Assembly: GCA_032622095.1 (NCBI GenBank)
Contig: CP136067.1
Span: forward strand, 75,046,705-75,110,704
Reading direction: 5' to 3'
From: Siphonodentalium dalli
Taxonomy: Eukaryota > Mollusca > Scaphopoda > Gadilida > Siphonodentaliidae
DNA: 64,000 nt
Made by a program: the position numbers and the translations under genes. A model generated the notes under the pieces. That model worked only from the letters and a program-made list of their open reading frames with translations, ran no database searches and had not been told where the DNA came from. Below are positions 33,231 to 45,009 of the stretch, piece by piece (position 1 is the first letter of the stretch; each line of letters starts with the position of its first letter).

Positions 33231-34599
33231 TTGACAGTGGTTATCATTGTTTTTGGCAATTAATAGATTCTGATAACTGATGCGGCATTTCTAAAAAATT
33301 AAAAATGTTGTTAGACTCTCATTATATGGGGAACATCGAATCGGATTGAGTACCTTTAACCAACATGGGGTCCTATGTACCAGCAATTTTGAGATTGACT
33401 CCACCTGACAGAGTTGTTTCCATTTTGGACTTTAATATACAAAAAACAATAAACCCAACCCACCCAAATTCTTGTCCCTACATGGTTGATATAAGTTTTG
33501 TAGGATCAGTGTAGACTTAAATGAAGTCTGAACTGCCCCAAAGACAACATACCAGACCTCGATGTTTTATTAACTAGAACATAACGTAACACGTTAATAC
33601 TATATAGGGAATGTATAGAACTCAATTATTCACAAAATCCATCTCTGACCGGTACCAACCTATATACAAACCACTGTGGTTGTAACGCTAGGTTTTAAAG
33701 AGCGTTTTTTCTTCGAAGAAATATATATTGACTAAATAACGAAGGTATTCATAAATAATAAAAAATAAAGAGCGTTTGTTTAGTCGAAGAAATCTATAGT
33801 GACTAAATAACGGAGATATTCATAAATAATAAGCGTTTTAAAGAGCGTTTTTAAAGAGGTGATACCATAAAATATTCCTGAACTTTAAATGGGTTTACCA
33901 TACTCTAACAGAGTAGAGCCATGTAAACTATGGTTTATCTGGCTTTTATGGCCAGTTAATTTTCCTTATAATATTATCATAAGCTGGAGTTAGATATTAA
34001 GCAAATGTTTAATTTGAGTTTGTTACTGCCATGGATATGTATCTTTATTTAGGTGTGTTCCTAGATAAGTTTTTGAAACTTCAGAACTTCATATTTCTGC
34101 ATACAATTTAAATACAAAAATTAATTATACAACATCAATATGAACTTGCAACTTTATGATTTTCAGAACTAGATGGGCACCCCCCCCCCCCCCCAATCGT
34201 TCATATGGTGTCATATCAGTTGACACATCTAGAATAAACATTTTCTGGTCCACCCGGCTTGATCGAAACAACGGAGATGAAGAACGAGCGATGTTGCATG
34301 GCATCACCCGCCCGACCACGATGATCCAAGTAATCATGTGGGGAGGCTTAACGTGGATGTAAATGCTATTCATCGACATATAAACACGGTTACGCGAACT
34401 GGGCCAAGTAATTGCAATTGGTGGTCTTTAAATCCGCGTAATAGAGGCTCGAACACTTTGTATCTGTGAGTATAATATTGCGTTCGTCCGGTACGGCAAA
34501 CCGACAGTACGTTTTAGCTGACGCGATGACGTCACGAATACGTGTGTTGACATGAGTGCGGAAAAGTTCCCAGTCAAAGTTCGTACTCTATGCCATTAT
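33231..34599 (+). other. Non-coding 3' part of the integrase/KptA element
   Basis: No gene. AAAGAGCGTTT and GACTAAATAACG phrases are repeated at about 33692-33850. A poly-C tract lies at about 34181-34194. A phrase GAATCGGATTGAGTACCTTT at about 33339 recurs near 37170. Confidence 0.45.
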
Positions 34600-34640
34600 T
34601 TTCGTAACCGCATCTGAACTGATTGCCATCTTCGCCTACC
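34600..34640 (-). repeat. Right terminal inverted repeat
   Basis: TTTCGTAACCGCATCTGAAC through CTTCGCCTACC is the complement of 29037-29077 with two mismatches. It is followed by the 9-bp duplication. Confidence 0.85.
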
Positions 34641-34727
34641 CTCTAACTGCAGACCCCAAACTTCATCTGGATATTCTGGGTGAGCACTAGATGGGTATGG
34701 CAAGCCGTTTTCACATTTTCGATTTAT

Positions 34728-36795
34728 TTGGACTTAACACGTTCACTGCCGAAAACCAATGGGTAATTCCATCCCGTATGCCAACATGGGATTTGATGTT
34801 TTACCGATAGTAGATGATATTTTACGTATGTATGAGTAATGGTTCGACCAATATCGGGTCATATGATGCTGAAACATGTTATAAGACTACTACGAGATAA
34901 CTCGTAGTCGGCACCTGGGACGGAAGTTATTAGTGTTTCATCCCTGGTGCCAGCTACGAGTTATCTCGTAGGTAAATACAATTACGTTGTCAGTGTCTTA
35001 GATGACGAAGGTGCTATACATGTACAAGCATATCGTATGTAAGACATGGTAACTGAATTTATATATGATAATTGGTACAAACTACGTCGAATAAGACGTA
35101 AAAAAACATAATATGTAATTACCTACGAGATAACTCGTAGCTGGTACCAACGATGACCACTGGTGAGTTTCATCCCAGGTGCCGACTACGAGTTATCTCG
35201 TAACTAGTAGGAGCTTTATAACACGTTTCATCTTCATTTGACCGGGATTTTATCGACAAAAATTGTATAAAGCACGATAATTCCTTTATATATACACAAT
35301 GTGTCCGGGAATGGTCTAGTTGCAGATGTATATCATGGTTCATGGACTTACAGAAGAGGTCCTGGTGAATTGGAGTATCCTACCAAGATTTCTATCTGGA
35401 CCCCACCCCTTGTTCGGGCTGTGGGAATCGTTGTATCTCAAGCCATCGTAATTATACATATAAAATCGATCAATGGCATCGTTGCAGTCTGAGTAAACTC
35501 ATACCTAAATATGCATTACAACATTGAATATTATGTCTGACGGATAACATCGCTATCTCATTTCCAAGTCCTCGGGATTCCGTAATCTGATTGATTGCGT
35601 ATATTATTTTCCGTCCAATGAAACCGTATGGGTTAATAAACAAGTGTTAGTGGGCGGAGACTCCCACAATGTCACCTCTAAATATAGTAACAGATCGGAA
35701 TTTCGTCGGTATTTCTCCGATCGATAGCGATGCTTGCAAATACAACAGAGACAGAAAAAATGGCTTCGAAATTATTTGGTACGATTCGGATTAATTTGAA
35801 GGATGTGCTAGACCTGATAGATAGGCCTGCGCATGGTACCAACTTGGCCTCCCATAAATATAAATAGAACTCACTCATGTCCGTGTATTTGATTTACTTT
35901 ATTGTAACATGGTTTGCAAATCAAATTATTTGTCGTAAAAAAGTCATCTGAAAGTGAAAGTTAAACACCGAGGAAATGACTTAATTTTATGCTTTTAAAT
36001 AGTTCTAAAGCATCATTTTTGATGACGACCTTATTTTTTGCTCTCGGATGCAGCTTTCCGGTTGATGCAGCGAGTTCATCTCCCGAAAAAGAATAGTCGC
36101 ACACGACAAATATTATCTTCTGTAAGTTCATGTCGCGACACAGGCCATTGTTTGCGAAGCACAACAAATAACACGTGGGGACACCTGTCAATCACCGATG
36201 TATTTTTTTAAATCCGTGACGTCATTTTGGGGGGAGCTCTTCGCTGAATAGAAATGGTTTTGGCGACATTAGCTCCAGAACATTTCTTGCGGTTTGTGTT
36301 ATTATTTATGTGGTATGAACATTACTACGAGTTAACTCGTAGTAGCAGTCCCCATGGAACCGTTTACTACGAGTTAACTCGTAGTGGCAGTGAACGTGTT
36401 AAGTCCAAATAATTGGACTTAAGTCCAAATACCACATAATTGTGAATTCGGCGAGGAATTGGACTTAAGTCCAAATAAAATACACTTAAGTGCAAATACT
36501 GATATTTTCATCTAGATTTGGACTTAAGTCAAATTCCTCGCCGAATTCACAATTATGTCGTATTTGGACTTAAGTCCAATTCATTTGCACTTAAGTGCAA
36601 TTCAACTGTATAAGAAACACACCAATCAGATATTAAGAAGGTCCATCATTTGGACTTAAGTCCAATTAGTGGATTGATTTGGACTTAAGTCCAAAATGAT
36701 TTGATTTGGACTTAAGTTCAATTCATTTGAACTTAAGTCCAATAAGTCCAATTATTTGGACTTAAGTCCAATTCATTTGGACTTAAGTTCAAATG
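34728..36795. repeat. Cluster of CTTAAG-centred palindromes, split by a TTAA element
   Basis: About a dozen copies of TTGGACTTAAGTCCAA, or of the variant TTGCACTTAAGTGCAA, lie between 36399 and 36795. Half of one sits at 34728-34737 and its other half at 36399-36406. A longer inverted pair (TAATTGTGAATTCGGCGAGG and its complement, about 36437-36558) folds over part of the cluster. No ORF is present. See 44644-44736 for related palindromes. Confidence 0.85.
34738..36398. mobile_element. piggyBac-like TTAA element, 1661 bp, without transposase
   Basis: The perfect 13-bp inverted ends CACGTTCACTGCC and GGCAGTGAACGTG are flanked by TTAA (34734-34737 and 36399-36402). Six CTACGAG...CTCGTAG palindromes lie at 34890-34907, 34954-34971, 35123-35140, 35186-35203, 36325-36342 and 36367-36384. 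The left four form two inverted pairs with GGCACCTGGGA-type loops. No transposase is visible; the short ORFs inside have no domain. Confidence 0.88.
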
Positions 36796-38719
36796 CTAAG
36801 TAGGAACTAGATGACCTATCTGGACTTGCCATAAATGTATTTATTTTGACACATGGGCATGCATCCATGCATGGTCATTTCCCTACTTACAGGGGCGTAC
36901 GCGTAGCCTTTCTAGTATTTAAGACTGAGAACCAATTACTTTGATTCATTGTATCATTGATGAAGAACGGACGTATGAATTTGGTTCAAACTAGCGCTAA
37001 ACATATTTGTATCAAATTTCAAAAATCAATATCTAATAACTCTGAGCTTTGTTTGGTGGGTTCCTCGACCCGAATCAAATATTTTTTTAACCCCAAAGCC
37101 AAAGAAATAGTAATATAGGACCCTCTGGTCGGATTGTTGTTGTTGGAATCTGTTGAGATGGGGACCCTCTGATCGGATTGAGTACCTTTAACTATCACGT
37201 TCGATCATAACTGGCGACGGAGTATACAGGATGTCCTTCGGATGCTGATATATCAGTGAGAAATACTCAATGTTTGTTTTTATATGTCTCCGAATGGTGT
37301 ATATTTGAACAATGTTCTAGATAACGAACAACCACATAGAAGATAAATACATTTTTAATGGATCATAAAAACTATAAGTAAGAAACGCTCTTTATTCATG
37401 TCTTAATTATCGCAAAATAAAAAAAGATTATAAGAGACGCTCTTAATAATACATCGTCAATATTTCATTAGAACAAAAACGGAATTTCACAATGACATGC
37501 AATTTCGTCGGAATTCCCCCAAGAGGTTGTAACCAAGATAGGCCTACACATAATCGACAAGCAAAGAAATAGAAACGTCATGCAATATTATTATATATAT
37601 AGCGGGACAGCAAGAAGAAACCGCGATTTTTTATAATAAAGAAATAAATAAATAGTTTTTTATTAATGTTATTATTTTAAATGATTTTTAATGTTTCATG
37701 GGTTTGGTTGCTGTTAATTATTACTATAATAAAAGTGAGCACAATCCATTATTTTGACTCCATCAAATTTGGGTTGAAAATGGGTTAGAAAAGTAATTAA
37801 TTATGTGTTTTCAAATAAAGAATAAACGTCAATTTCGTTCAGTTAAAAATTTCAATATAGCTACTGTTATGTATGTCTGTATTGTCCGTGACACCTTCTA
37901 TTAGCTTCTGTAAATATGTTTCATAATTTGTATTATATTATTCGTCCAATAAAGTGTGTTAAATATTACTACAACTAAGTTAATCAAGACCCTTGTAAAT
38001 GATCCCACAATCGCGTCAATTAGTTGTTATTGTTACAACTAAATGTTCTTTCGATAATACAAAGACCAAGCTGCCAACAAGCCACAATCCCTGCACTGTC
38101 AATAGACTGGTCGAATCTTCCCAGCCGAATCTTCCCGCGACCGAAAAATACCGAGCCGAATCTTCACGCGACCGAAACTTCCCGTTCCCGAAATCGATGG
38201 TCCCGTCCGCTCTGTGTTCGAACACTCACTGTGGACCGATACGACGAAACATGATAGAGCGTTGGTTGGAACACACCTAATGTCATAGCTAAATTTTATG
38301 AAAGTTGAAGCGCGTTAAATCTCAGAAGATTTCGAAGATAATGGTCAGAATCGAATGCAATTCAATACATCAAGAGATTTAATTTGGTAAGCTACATTTA
38401 TCGACCAGTATCAGAGTGAATAAACCGTACATTTGAACACATAATCGGAAGTCGCTTACCACTAGGCGAGAAAATTCTATTTTTAGAACAAAATACTGCA
38501 GAAGAATCAAAACAATACCATAAAAAAAACAACCTATGCATTTGCCGATCGCAACTGGGCTCCATTTGAGAGAAGGATTCTTTTTATAGATAAAAACGTC
38601 CTTTGAAAGTTTGATCACTTCAGAAAATAGTTTTCTCCACAAAAATTCCCTCTTCAAAAATATCATTTTTAAATTTAAGAATAAGATATCATTTACGTAC
38701 GTTCAGATCACAGTTCGTG
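36796..38719. other. No supported gene
   Basis: AT-rich. A GACCCTCTGRTCGGATTG phrase is duplicated at 37120-37180. At about 38110-38190 CGAATCTTCCCGCGACCGAA-type units repeat two to three times. An open frame at 37999-38280 crosses these repeats and has no recognisable domain. Confidence 0.4.
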
Positions 38720-39393
38720 ACAGTTGTTGGAAACTTGTCAAAAAACCCGAAAAGAGATGTCACCACCACTACTTATTAATATAATTGACAAGTAGGGAAA
38801 GCTACTGAGCCCACCCATCTCCATCAAACCATGTCACCGCTCGTTTCGTGTTCAATTGCAACAATAAAAACATTAATTTCGGAAAAGTACCACATCCTAG
38901 TAATAAAACATATATTTCTTTTCATGTTTACCGTAAGTGCAGTAGAAAATTATCACTTTATAATTACTTTTATCGTATACAACATCCGAAAACAACTGTG
39001 CAACTGTGGGCTGCCGATTCCACGAGTCGCCATCCGAGAGTCAAGGGCAGATAATTTCAAATGCTATTATCTGCGCTTGACTCTCGGATGGCGACTCGTG
39101 GAATCAGCGAGCCGCTGTTGTTTGGGAAGTTGTATACGATAAAAGTAATTATAAAATGATAATTTTCTACTGCACTTACGGTAAACATGAAAAGAAATAT
39201 ATGTTTTATTACTAGGATGTGGTACTTTTCTGAAATTAATGTTTTTATTGATACAATTGAACACGAAACGAGCGGTGACATGGTTTGATGGGAGACGGGT
39301 GGGCTCAGTAGCTTTCCCAACTTGTCAATTATATTAATAAGTAAGGGTGGTGACATCTCTTTTCGGGTTTTTTGACAACTTTCCAACAACTGT
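38720..39393. mobile_element. Fold-back element: arms of about 330 bp, 10-nt loop
   Basis: 38720-39055 and 39066-39393 are inverted copies that differ by a few substitutions and small indels, with only about 10 nt between them. The outer ends are ACAGTTGTTGG and its complement. The inner stem is CAGATAAT/ATTATCTG. A transcript in either direction would form a long hairpin. There is no clear target duplication. The mirrored ORFs on the two strands are a by-product of the symmetry. Confidence 0.9.
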
Positions 39394-39714
39394 GGTTCAG
39401 ATGACCACGATTCAATCGTAAGTGGAGGAATCGTGCCCGACGAGATCGTGGATAGTTTGTTCAGACGATTTCGATGTCGTCGTGATTATGATATCGTAGG
39501 TTGTTCCTAAAGCATGTGATTGACTACCCTACGGTCAAATTATGTCACATGTGGAGGTAACCAAGGATACGCCACGATTTCGCATCTAAAATCAAACTGC
39601 GCTTGATACTATTTTATGACCTACGATTTTGACGTGAGCATGCGCAGTCCAACTACCGGTTACTTCCTATGACGGAAATATTTCCACTTACGATTGTATC
39701 GTGGTCGTCTGAAC
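39391..39714. mobile_element. MITE with 30-bp TIRs, about 324 bp
   Basis: The left end GTTCAGATGACCACGATTCA and on to AATCGTAAGTGGA is the complement of the right end (TCCACTTACGATTGTATCGT then GGTCGTCTGAAC). Partial copies lie at 20088-20215 and 28564-28676. It abuts the fold-back element. No target duplication is clear, so the superfamily is open. Confidence 0.75.
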
Positions 39715-42687
39715 GTTCACTTATTTATACAGCATATGTCGGAAATCCACTATAGGCACATTCTTATAGATAAGTGGGCCCAATGCCATTAATGGACATG
39801 ATGTTTCACCGAAAATCAAAGTTAACCGTAAGAGCCAATTAGGTCAGTTTCTTGAAGTAGGGTATCCATATAATTAAAATCTGTATTGGCGGACCTTTTA
39901 ACAAATTATCCCCTGACATACAACAGATGGAAATATGTGGCTCCAATTTCCCATGCGACAGAATACGTTAGGCCTATCACTGCCGACTATGCAAACGTCA
40001 TTATGTACAGCCCTCTTAATTCAGATTATTTGGCTTCGGCAATCCGCTACGGCAACACTATGCTGTGGCCCAGTTTTCTTCAGCAAATTGCTTCGGCAAT
40101 GCTGATTGCCGTAGCCAATTATGAAGTCTGTTATGTATAACACAACGAGATTGCATTCGGATTTGCAAAGTATTATAATGATCTGAAACTCGTCCAAGAT
40201 CACAAAACTAGTGCTCTAAATCTAATTCTTTATCTTCTCAAATTTTGGAAATTGTTATAATTCGTCACCATGGGAACCACAGTGGATAAGTATGGGGAAT
40301 AATAGGTTGCCAAGGCTAAATTAAGCAAACATGTATTGTGGAATTTGTGGCAGACATGCATATACAAAATGATATATGATTATATATAGGTTATTATAAA
40401 GTTATATAAACTAATGAATTTGAAAGGATATTATCTGCGATGGCTATCGATTAAAATCTAGATTTTACTAACAGTATGGGCGCTCGACATGATTTATATG
40501 AACGTTGTGAAGTCAGTTGCAATATTGTACATTGACGCACACATCACCCGTGCTCTTTAACATGAAACCTTTGTGATCACAATCGACTAGTCCACGCAAC
40601 GTGTATATATATACCTTCCCAAGAAACAACCAACAATCATTTCCCAATAAACAATTTGGTGTGTCAGGCATGAAGGCTAGTGAAGCTGTCGAACATTCCA
40701 AAAATATATGGATCACATGTGAGATACTGTTTTGAACTTATGATATATATGTTGAAAAAGATACGATTGTGTCACGATTGCATGACCACATATATTGTCA
40801 ATATATAAAGCATATATATATGAGTATACATATGGTCAATCTTGACGGCGTGACACATATCATTGTGGTAGAGCACAGGGGTGGGTCTTAAGTGAACCAT
40901 CAGTCGCTATATCACAAACATTTATGAAGCTCTGAGTCTAATCATCTGGCAGGGTCTATGGAAACACTAAGCCTACCTTAAAAGTCTTCTATATATTTAT
41001 TCATCAAACGGAACACATCCAACAAGCATCACAACATGAAGACGACATCACAACACATATATAGGCTAGCTTGACAGCAACATCACATCAAGCATCAATC
41101 CAGATGACCAACGTAAAACCAACAGGAGTTACAGGACCCTGGCGAACAAATACATAGGTTGTAGTTGCTGCCGAATAAATATCCAGTATGGATATAAATA
41201 AATATGTGAAATGTGATTGTGTCAAAAACCAACTTCCCTATTGTCGATATAAACAACTATTTTGACAAAATCCTAACTGTGACGAACAGTTAGAAATAAA
41301 ACCTACATGCTAGTATAAAAGGGTGATTATGAACGCAGTGTGCGATTTCCAACATCACTAAACTATTGGGCAAATATATATTGCAAATGTGACGTAACTC
41401 TAAACATACAAAACGAAGACAATAGTATTAAAATACATATATAATAATGGGTAAAAACGTAACAGAATATCACATACCATATCGTAGGAACATAGGCCAC
41501 GATGTCATAACGTAGTATTACTCTTATTCTTTATAACTTTATACTTCTACATTCTTCAAGGCATTTGAAGAATTTACGCTATCACCGACGCAATAACAGG
41601 AGCGATGTGGACAGCGCGAACGCTAATTATGAAATGACAAAAGGCGGCAAATAAGCTTACCTGCGATTGGCTAAGACAAATTAGTATCAGACAGTTAGAT
41701 CTAATATTGGGCGCTAACATAGACAGAGTAGACTTAAGCGGGTAAGAGATTGGGCTAAGTTAAGAATATGAAATAGCGAAATGCAGAACAGGTAATGCGG
41801 CTGGGGACGGGAAGTGTAAAGAACGGAATAGCGCGAAATGGAATGAAATGGACCAAGTACGCGGAATGAAATGATAATGCAGCTATAAAATGTATATTAG
41901 TGAATTAGGTATAATAACTTAGTTAGTATACATGTGTAGCATCTAATAAAGGCATATACTGTTTTGGTATATAAAGTAGCACTGTCACACTATGAGTTAA
42001 AAACAGTATCTCACATGTCACTTTTCTGACCTGATGCTGATGATCAAATTATTGAAATAAATGTGCCGTATGCAATTCATGCCACCATCCAATTCCCCCA
42101 GTCTCGACATGCAAGTTAAAGGCACGGATGGCCGCCGATAACACACATTCCGTTCACCTATAAAATAATCACAAATACCATTGGTGTATAGTAACAATGA
42201 ACGGACAGTTTCGCAATGATAGTTGTTGATTATTTAAATCTGTTTCTCAGCTTTATGTGGATATTCTCTTTCAAAATACTATAGATCACGTACCAACATG
42301 AGTGTGTCTGCTAAATACGCTGCTTCAATCTCTCGGGCACATTTTATTAACCCTTACTTTGCAAATTTATGCATTTTGGAAAAATACCACAAGCTACCCC
42401 ATATTGAGCGCATATAGGCCTATAAAACAACTGCTGCTGATAGTTCGACCATTATCTACGAATCCTGTCCAATCCATGCTCAAGATTGCCACATTACATA
42501 ATATTATACAGTATCCTATTGATTTGAGTGAAGTATGGCCTACAAGAGAAAGCTAGTTCTTCCAGCTTCATCATCCTTTATCATGGATAGTGACGCTGTT
42601 AAAACACCGAGTTTTTACATGATTCTTGTGAATTCATAAACAACTCTGGCATAGATTGCTATGTACAGTGGATGATTAATACAAATG
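39715..42687. other. No supported gene
   Basis: Three kilobases of AT-rich DNA. Open frames at 39886-40140 and 42302-42556 show no domain, start context or splice signals that I can support. Confidence 0.4.
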
Positions 42688-43770
42688 GGTAACGTATTCT
42701 GTCGATAACGTATTCTGACGGAATCAAACAATTATTTCACTGGGAAATCATAAACATCTGCCAACTGGTCCCAATACTTGATGTGTATATAGAGGATATG
42801 AAATGAGTGTTTCTCTCATATGATATTCATGAAACGAGTCTTAAGAATTTTCAGTTTTCTCGAGCCTCCGGCGAGAGAAAACTGAAAATTCGTGACGAGT
42901 TTCATAAATATCATGAGAGAAACACGAATTACATATTCTATTTATCATATGACACCTATAAATTGATTATGATGTCCAAAACGCACACAAATCACTAAAT
43001 AGCTATATGACATCGGCAGCAAAAGGTTAATGTGACGTCACTTCATTGCACCGGAAGCCCAATTACACCTGGTGAACTAGCAGAAATAATATGCACGCGA
43101 AGATATAGTGCGCTATTCTGTTCTCAGTTTGTGACATTATATCGTATGTTTATTAGATAAATACGAATTACATATTCTATTTATCGTATAACAATGTCCA
43201 AAACTATATATTTCAAGATTATAATTGCGTGAATTTCGGCATCGCGTTGATTGACGCGCACAAATTTGACCTGCATTTAGTTAGAGACACGGTTCGGCCC
43301 CGGCTGCCATTCAGCCAATCAGAACACACTTTTTGTCAACAAACCAATCAAATTATCGGAAGGTGATATGAACTAGTAGTTCATATGAAATTGATTTATG
43401 ACATACTTTCCAAAGTAAATAATGATTGAGTCATATGATAAAATAAATTATAAGCAATATGCAAACAACTGAGTATGAATAAAGAAACGACTCCCAACCA
43501 TTTTGCTGATGCAGGGTAAAAGCTAGGTAACTTATCTGTGGCAAAATTTCCGTACCCTTCTAAAGTGGCACAACTTTATATGGAATTCCTTCGAACACTA
43601 TGCGGCAAACTTAACGGAACGGGCTTTACATATATCATGTGCGCGCTGTACGTTCACTTTTACTGAGTAATCCATGTTGTAAAAACAATTTCAAGAGCCA
43701 TGTATGAGTGTTATTTCGTCGGCAACGTATTCTGTCCTCATTTCGTCGGTAACGTATTCTGTTACATATT
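42688..43770 (+). repeat. Direct GTAACGTATTCTG motifs flanking a 1-kb block
   Basis: Two motifs (GGTAACGTATTCTGTC, GATAACGTATTCTGAC) lie at about 42690-42722. Two more (GGCAACGTATTCTGTC, GGTAACGTATTCTGTT) lie at about 43721-43762, each preceded by TTTCGTC. The block also contains a direct duplication (ACGAATTACATATTCTATTT at about 42922 and 43163). Confidence 0.6.
42806..42925. repeat. Near-perfect hairpin with arms of about 56 bp
   Basis: Arms from GTGTTTCTCTCATATGATAT to CAGTTTTCTCG fold onto CGAGAGAAAACTG through ATATCATGAGAGAAACAC, with a loop of about nine bases (AGCCTCCGG). A few mismatches are present. Confidence 0.85.
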
Positions 43771-45009
43771 TTTGGGACACTCACTCCTGATGTCATAGAA
43801 CTGTGGTAATTATCCAGAGTTCAGGGTCTATGCATGTGTGCTAGCGCACTGGTCTTGTCATTTAAATCGGTGATATCACGTTCCGCCGGGGACCGTGAAA
43901 ATCGTCTTGTCGCGATGTTTCACATACAGCTGTATTCAAAGCCTTGGATAGTTGAGTTGTGATAATTTATTTGGCAGATAACACAAGGATAAAAACAATG
44001 AACAACATAATTTTACATTTGGGTACCCAGCTTTGTGAAAGCAGCTAGTCTGCAGCACTTACCTATATGCGTCCTATGCCTACAATTCTTCTCCGCTATT
44101 ATTGTTTTCAACCATTGTGATGAATATATATAATATAAACAAATTTATAACAGGTTCATTTCGCAATCAACTGACATCAATCACTAATTAAATCACACTC
44201 TGTGTCAGATTTTATAAAGCTGGGTTCCCAAATGTAAATTTTACAAAAGCTGGGTACCCAACTGAATATTAAAAAAAAATGGGTAGCCATGTTTTACATA
44301 TATCTCCGAGAGGTAATTTCATATCAATGTCAATGGAGGTAACGGAGGTAGGAGAACAGTTTGTATTCCCTTATTAGAATATTCCTTATTGTGCATAATT
44401 AAATTTTCCTTATTATGCTATTTAAAGCGCTATTTACATCCTTATTGCGTTTAAGCACAAATAATAAATAATAAATAATATCTCATAATATTTATGGAAA
44501 TAATCTGAATAGGCCTACATGTGGACTGTCACAAGGTCACCAATAAACTTCACCCATTGCAATATGGACTACACCATTTGAATTACAGGGAGTTTATGTA
44601 ATGTGGCTAATATTGCGCTTACTAACTTGTAAGCGCCATTAGCTCTTTTTGTGCTTTAGTGCAATTAGAGCTTCCTTTATTGCACTTAAGCGCAACTAGA
44701 TAATCCTTATTGCACTTAAGTGCAATTAGATATTTCTTATTAAGTTGAAAGTTACGATGTATAACTATAAGCGTTAGATTCCAATAGAAAGTGTCACATA
44801 TAGCACTTTGGAGTGGAATGTGGAATGCCATAAATTTTATTTGCTGCTAGGTTATTATGTCCTGTGATTAAGCGAATAATGTTTCATCTTGTTTGTTGCA
44901 AGCTGTATTTATATATCCACATCATTTTATGTTTATTCTGGGGTACAAGTCACGAGTGTGATATGCTTTGCCAGAAATATCCCAGCGTTTTTGCCATGTT
45001 TCACAGTCA
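43771..45009. other. Mostly non-coding; small MITE-like unit and CTTAAG palindromes
   Basis: Inverted ends TTTACATTTGGGTACCCAGC (about 44012) and AGCTGGGTTCCCAAATGTAAA-like sequence (about 44217-44238) bound about 227 bp, without a clear target duplication. No gene is seen. Confidence 0.45.
44644..44736 (+). repeat. Three 30-31 bp units with TGCACTTAAGTGCA palindromes
   Basis: GCAATTAGA/GCAACTAGA phrases begin at 44661, 44692 and 44722. The second and third units carry TTGCACTTAAGYGCAA, the same palindrome variant found in the 36.4-36.8 kb cluster. Confidence 0.75.

Larger units (their letters stand above)
29037..34640 (+). mobile_element. 5.6-kb TIR element encoding integrase-PHD and a KptA/Tpt1-like protein
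   Basis: The inverted ends are 41 bp with two mismatches; the left begins GGTAGACGAAGATGGCAATC and the right is its complement. Both are flanked by an exact 9-bp repeat CTCTAACTG (29028-29036 and 34641-34649). Inside, in one orientation, are a Gypsy-type integrase with a C-terminal PHD finger and a gene with an RNA 2'-phosphotransferase domain. There is no gag, protease, RT or RNase H, and no LTR pair, so this is not a simple LTR retrotransposon. Ginger DNA transposons also use Gypsy-like integrases, but they make 4-bp duplications. A 9-bp duplication suggests MULE-type mobilisation or an undescribed type. Confidence 0.8.

Noticed and set aside
33339-37200. Direct repeat of a GATCGGATTGAGTACCTTTAAC phrase, considered as LTRs of the integrase element
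   Set aside because: The match covers only about 50 bp, is diverged, and extends past the clear TIR and 9-bp duplication at 34640.
38831-39389. Two nearly identical ORFs on opposite strands
   Set aside because: They are the two arms of the fold-back and have no recognised domain.
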